From Actinomycetota bacterium (GTDB taxonomy: Bacteria > Actinomycetota > Actinomycetes > Streptosporangiales > Streptosporangiaceae), in NCBI GenBank assembly GCA_003161205.1, contig PMOU01000499.1, forward strand, positions 1-6,942: a DNA stretch of 6,942 nucleotides. Reading direction: 5' to 3'. The translations under genes and the position numbers were made by a program. This document shows, piece by piece, positions 5,041 through 6,942 of the stretch (positions are counted from its first letter, which is position 1; each line of letters begins with the position of its first letter). The notes under the pieces were generated by a model. The model saw only the letters and a list, made by a program, of their open reading frames with translations. It was not told the DNA's origin and searched no databases.

Positions 5041-6675
5041 TCAGCGCACCTCGACGATCTCGTAGTCGCCGCGCTGGTACGCCTCGCGCATCTGGCGCTT
5101 GGAGAACTTGCCCACGCTGGTCTTGGGCACTTCGTCGACGAAGCACCAGCGCTCGGGCAGCTGCCAGCGCGGGATCTGCTCGGTCATGAAGGTCCGCAGT
5201 TTCTCCGCGGATACCTCGGCGCCCGGCCGCAGCACCACCGCGGCCAGCGGACGTTCTCCCCACCTCTCGTCGGCGACGCCGATGACCGCTGCTTCGGCCA
5301 CATCCGGGTGGGCCATCAGGACATTCTCGAGCTCCATCGAGGAGATCCACTCACCGCCGGACTTGATGACGTCCTTGGCCCGGTCGGTCAGCCGGATGAA
5401 GCCGCGCTCGTCCAGCGACCCGACATCCCCGGTCTTCAGCCAGCCGTCGTGGAACTTGGCCGCGTCGTCGTCCTTGTAGTACGAGCCCGTTATCCACGGG
5501 CCGCGGACCTCGACTTCCCCGACCTCCGCACCGTCGTTCGGCAGTATGTCACCGCTGTCGCCGGTCAGCCGGCCCTCGACGGCGCAGAACAGCCGGCCCT
5601 GGCTGTCGCGGTAGGACCACGCCTCCTCCTCGCTGACGCCGGGCGGCGGGTTCGCCACGCTGGCCAGTGGTGAGGTCTCCGTCATACCCCAGGCCTGCAG
5701 GATGCGGACGCCGAGCTCCGATTCATAGCTGGCCTGCAGCGCATGCGGCACCGCGGAGCCGCCGCAGACCACCAGGCGCAGCGAGGACAGGTCACCGCCC
5801 TCGGCCCGCATATGCGCGAGCACGCCCGCCCAGATGGTCGGCACCCCGCCGGCCACGGTAACGCGCTCGTCCTCGATCAGCCGGACGAGCGTGGCTGGCT
5901 GCAGGTACCGGTCCGGCATGATCAGGTCGGCGCCGGACATCAGGGCGGCATAGGCCAGGCCCCACGCGTTGGCGTGAAACATGGGCACGACGGGAAGCAC
6001 GCGGTCCCGTTCCGAGATGGCGAAGGCATTCCCCAGGCAGGCGCCCATCGAATGCAGGTAGCTTGACCGGTGGCTGTAGACGATGCCCTTCGGGTGCCCG
6101 GTGGTGCCGCTGGTGTAGCACATCGCGGCGGCCGAGCGCTCGTCGAGCACCGGCCACGGATGCGACTCAGCCTCCGCGGCGATCAGTTCCTCGTAGTCAT
6201 ACACGTTCGCGCCGCTGAGCTCGTCTGCCCCCGGCGTCTCGGCGAGCGGCGAGCCGCTCACGATGACGTTCCGGATGGTCGGCGCCTGCGGCAGGATCTT
6301 CGCGAACGTGGGCACCAGCGAGGCGTCCACGATCACCGTGTGATCTTCGGCGTGGGTGGCGATGTAGCCGACATCGGCCGCAGCGAGCCGGATGTTGAGC
6401 GTGTGCAGCACCGCGCCCATTGACGGAACCGCCAGGTAGGCCTCGAGGTGCTCGGCGTTGTTCCACATGAACGTGCCGACGCGCTGGTCGCCGTCCACGC
6501 CCAGGCGGCGCAGCGCGTTCGCGAGCTGCGCCGCCCGGCGGCCCGCCTCGGCGTAGCTACGGCGCCTGGTCCCGGCACCGGTCCAGGTGGCAACCTCGCG
6601 ATCACCGAATATTGACGTTCCGTAGCGCATGATTGACGCGATCGTCAGCGGGACATCCATCATCGTGCTGCGCAC
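5041..6675 (-). CDS. Long-chain fatty-acyl-CoA synthetase (FadD-type AMP-forming ligase)
   Basis: Activates a fatty acid with ATP to an acyl-adenylate and then to acyl-CoA, for beta-oxidation or lipid assembly. The 544-residue length is typical. ANL-family motifs appear in order: the P-loop YTSGTTGHPKG (187-197), VVPMFHANAWG (229-239), AWGMTETSP (328-336) and the hinge-region GWLKTGD with Asp417. DRAKDVIKSGGEWIS (431-445) follows, and the catalytic lysine Lys523 is in KTSVGKFSKR. The N-terminal TMMD and the overall motif wording resemble, from memory, the Thermus long-chain acyl-CoA synthetase, which argues for a medium- to long-chain fatty acid rather than acetate or an aromatic acid; chain length is not settled. 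The GTG start at 6675 is chosen because AGGAGG lies seven bases upstream. The nearby ATGs at codons 5-6 lack such a site. Confidence 0.92.
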   Translation of the reverse strand: MRSTMMDVPLTIASIMRYGTSIFGDREVATWTGAGTRRRSYAEAGRRAAQLANALRRLGVDGDQRVGTFMWNNAEHLEAYLAVPSMGAVLHTLNIRLAAADVGYIATHAEDHTVIVDASLVPTFAKILPQAPTIRNVIVSGSPLAETPGADELSGANVYDYEELIAAEAESHPWPVLDERSAAAMCYTSGTTGHPKGIVYSHRSSYLHSMGACLGNAFAISERDRVLPVVPMFHANAWGLAYAALMSGADLIMPDRYLQPATLVRLIEDERVTVAGGVPTIWAGVLAHMRAEGGDLSSLRLVVCGGSAVPHALQASYESELGVRILQAWGMTETSPLASVANPPPGVSEEEAWSYRDSQGRLFCAVEGRLTGDSGDILPNDGAEVGEVEVRGPWITGSYYKDDDAAKFHDGWLKTGDVGSLDERGFIRLTDRAKDVIKSGGEWISSMELENVLMAHPDVAEAAVIGVADERWGERPLAAVVLRPGAEVSAEKLRTFMTEQIPRWQLPERWCFVDEVPKTSVGKFSKRQMREAYQRGDYEIVEVR

Positions 6676-6682
6676 GGGCCTA

Positions 6683-6688
6683 CCTCCT
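6683..6688 (-). promoter_or_regulatory. Ribosome binding site of the acyl-CoA synthetase gene
   Basis: AGGAGG on the minus strand, seven bases before GTG 6675, decides the start over the ATG pair at codons 5-6. Confidence 0.75.
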
Positions 6689-6744
6689 CAGGGTTCCTGA
6701 CCTGCCTACCTGATAGTGCCATGAGTCGGGCGGCCGGCAGTAGC

Positions 6745-6774
6745 CCCATGACACGATGACAATGGTGTCATTGG
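6745..6774. promoter_or_regulatory. Inverted repeat, candidate operator of the acyl-CoA synthetase gene
   Basis: CCCATGACAC (6745-6754) and GTGTCATTGG (6765-6774) are inverted copies matching at 9 of 10 positions, with 20 bp between half-site centres. A second inner pair, ATGACA (6756-6761) and TGTCAT (6766-6771), is perfect with a 4-base centre and shares the right half-site. The position, 70-100 bp upstream of the GTG start in the only gap before the gene, fits a dimeric TetR- or GntR-type fatty-acid regulator. I could not place a convincing -35/-10 pair, so the relation to the start point is open. Confidence 0.5.
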
Positions 6775-6813
6775 TGGCAAAGACGGATAAGTCGCAATTC
6801 TAGGAGTTTCTGG

Positions 6814-6942
6814 TCAGGAATCCGAATTCGCGCCAAGTTCGGCGTCGATGCGCAGCCTGGCTACCGCTCGCGACACCGTGCTCTTCACTGTGCCCAGGCT
6901 AATGCCGAGCGTCGCGGCGATTTCCGGCTCGGTCATGTCCTC
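6814..6942 (-). CDS. ECF sigma factor, SigE-like, C-terminal end only
   Basis: Only the last 42 codons before TGA (6816-6814) are in the window; the frame runs off the right edge. The residues EDMTEPEIAATLGI, then SLGTVKSTVSRAVARLR, form the region 4.2 helix-turn-helix that binds the -35 element. The wording closely resembles SigE-family extracytoplasmic-function sigma factors of actinobacteria, where the turn LGISxGTVKS and the final ARLR are typical. A short acidic and Ser-rich tail (IDAELGANSDS) ends the protein. It is on the same strand as the acyl-CoA synthetase and 138 bp upstream of it. Whether the two are linked cannot be told without the rest of the gene. A LuxR-type response regulator tail is possible but less likely, because TVKSTVSRA is sigma-like. 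Confidence 0.8.
   Translation of the reverse strand, partial: EDMTEPEIAATLGISLGTVKSTVSRAVARLRIDAELGANSDS

Noticed and set aside
5308..5673. Plus-strand and minus-strand frames inside the acyl-CoA synthetase gene
   Set aside because: Shadow frames of a gene whose ANL motifs are continuous; no ribosome sites or domain features.
1..6942. CRISPR array, riboswitch, insertion sequence, toxin-antitoxin or biosynthetic cluster
   Set aside because: No regular spaced repeats, no transposase or terminal repeats, no recognisable riboswitch core and no paired small genes of those kinds were seen on either strand.

Overview
The window is GC-rich chromosomal DNA from an actinobacterium (Actinomycetota). 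Four things point there: the base composition, frequent GTG starts, promoters of TTGNNN-N17/18-TANNNT form, and actinobacterial families such as the tRNA adenosine deaminase-associated protein and a SigE-type sigma factor tail. I cannot name a genus. Nothing looks like a phage, plasmid, transposon or CRISPR locus. It reads as core or near-core chromosome.

Most genes lie on the minus strand. From the right edge leftwards the layout is as follows. First comes the last 42 residues of an ECF sigma factor (6814-6942). After a 138-bp gap holding a clear inverted repeat comes a complete long-chain fatty-acyl-CoA synthetase (5041-6675). A tRNA-Ser(GCU) follows (4877-4965), with its own promoter and a strong hairpin terminator. 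Next are a 72-residue protein of unknown function (4535-4753) and a ROK-family sugar kinase-like protein with its own promoter (3423-4469). Convergent to the ROK gene, on the plus strand, is a two-gene membrane unit: a 51-residue single-span protein (2671-2826) and a two-span bacterial PH-domain protein (2842-3375). Divergent from that unit, again on the minus strand, a tRNA adenosine deaminase-associated protein overlaps tadA by four bases (1360-2387). A tRNA-Ser(CGA) follows (1229-1315). Last is a membrane-anchored esterase-like alpha/beta hydrolase that starts at a GTG at 1079 and runs off the left edge.

The clearest functional unit is decoding: the TadA pair, which makes wobble inosine in tRNA-Arg(ACG), next to a serine tRNA gene, with a second serine tRNA further along. 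The acyl-CoA synthetase would feed beta-oxidation or lipid synthesis, and the palindrome upstream of it could be its operator. I find no strong evidence for a new multi-gene system. The items most worth a second look are small: a ROK protein lacking the usual third zinc cysteine, the unexplained partner of TadA, the small membrane protein/PH pair, and three repeat clusters in intergenic DNA (1176-1212, 2533-2572, 6745-6774).
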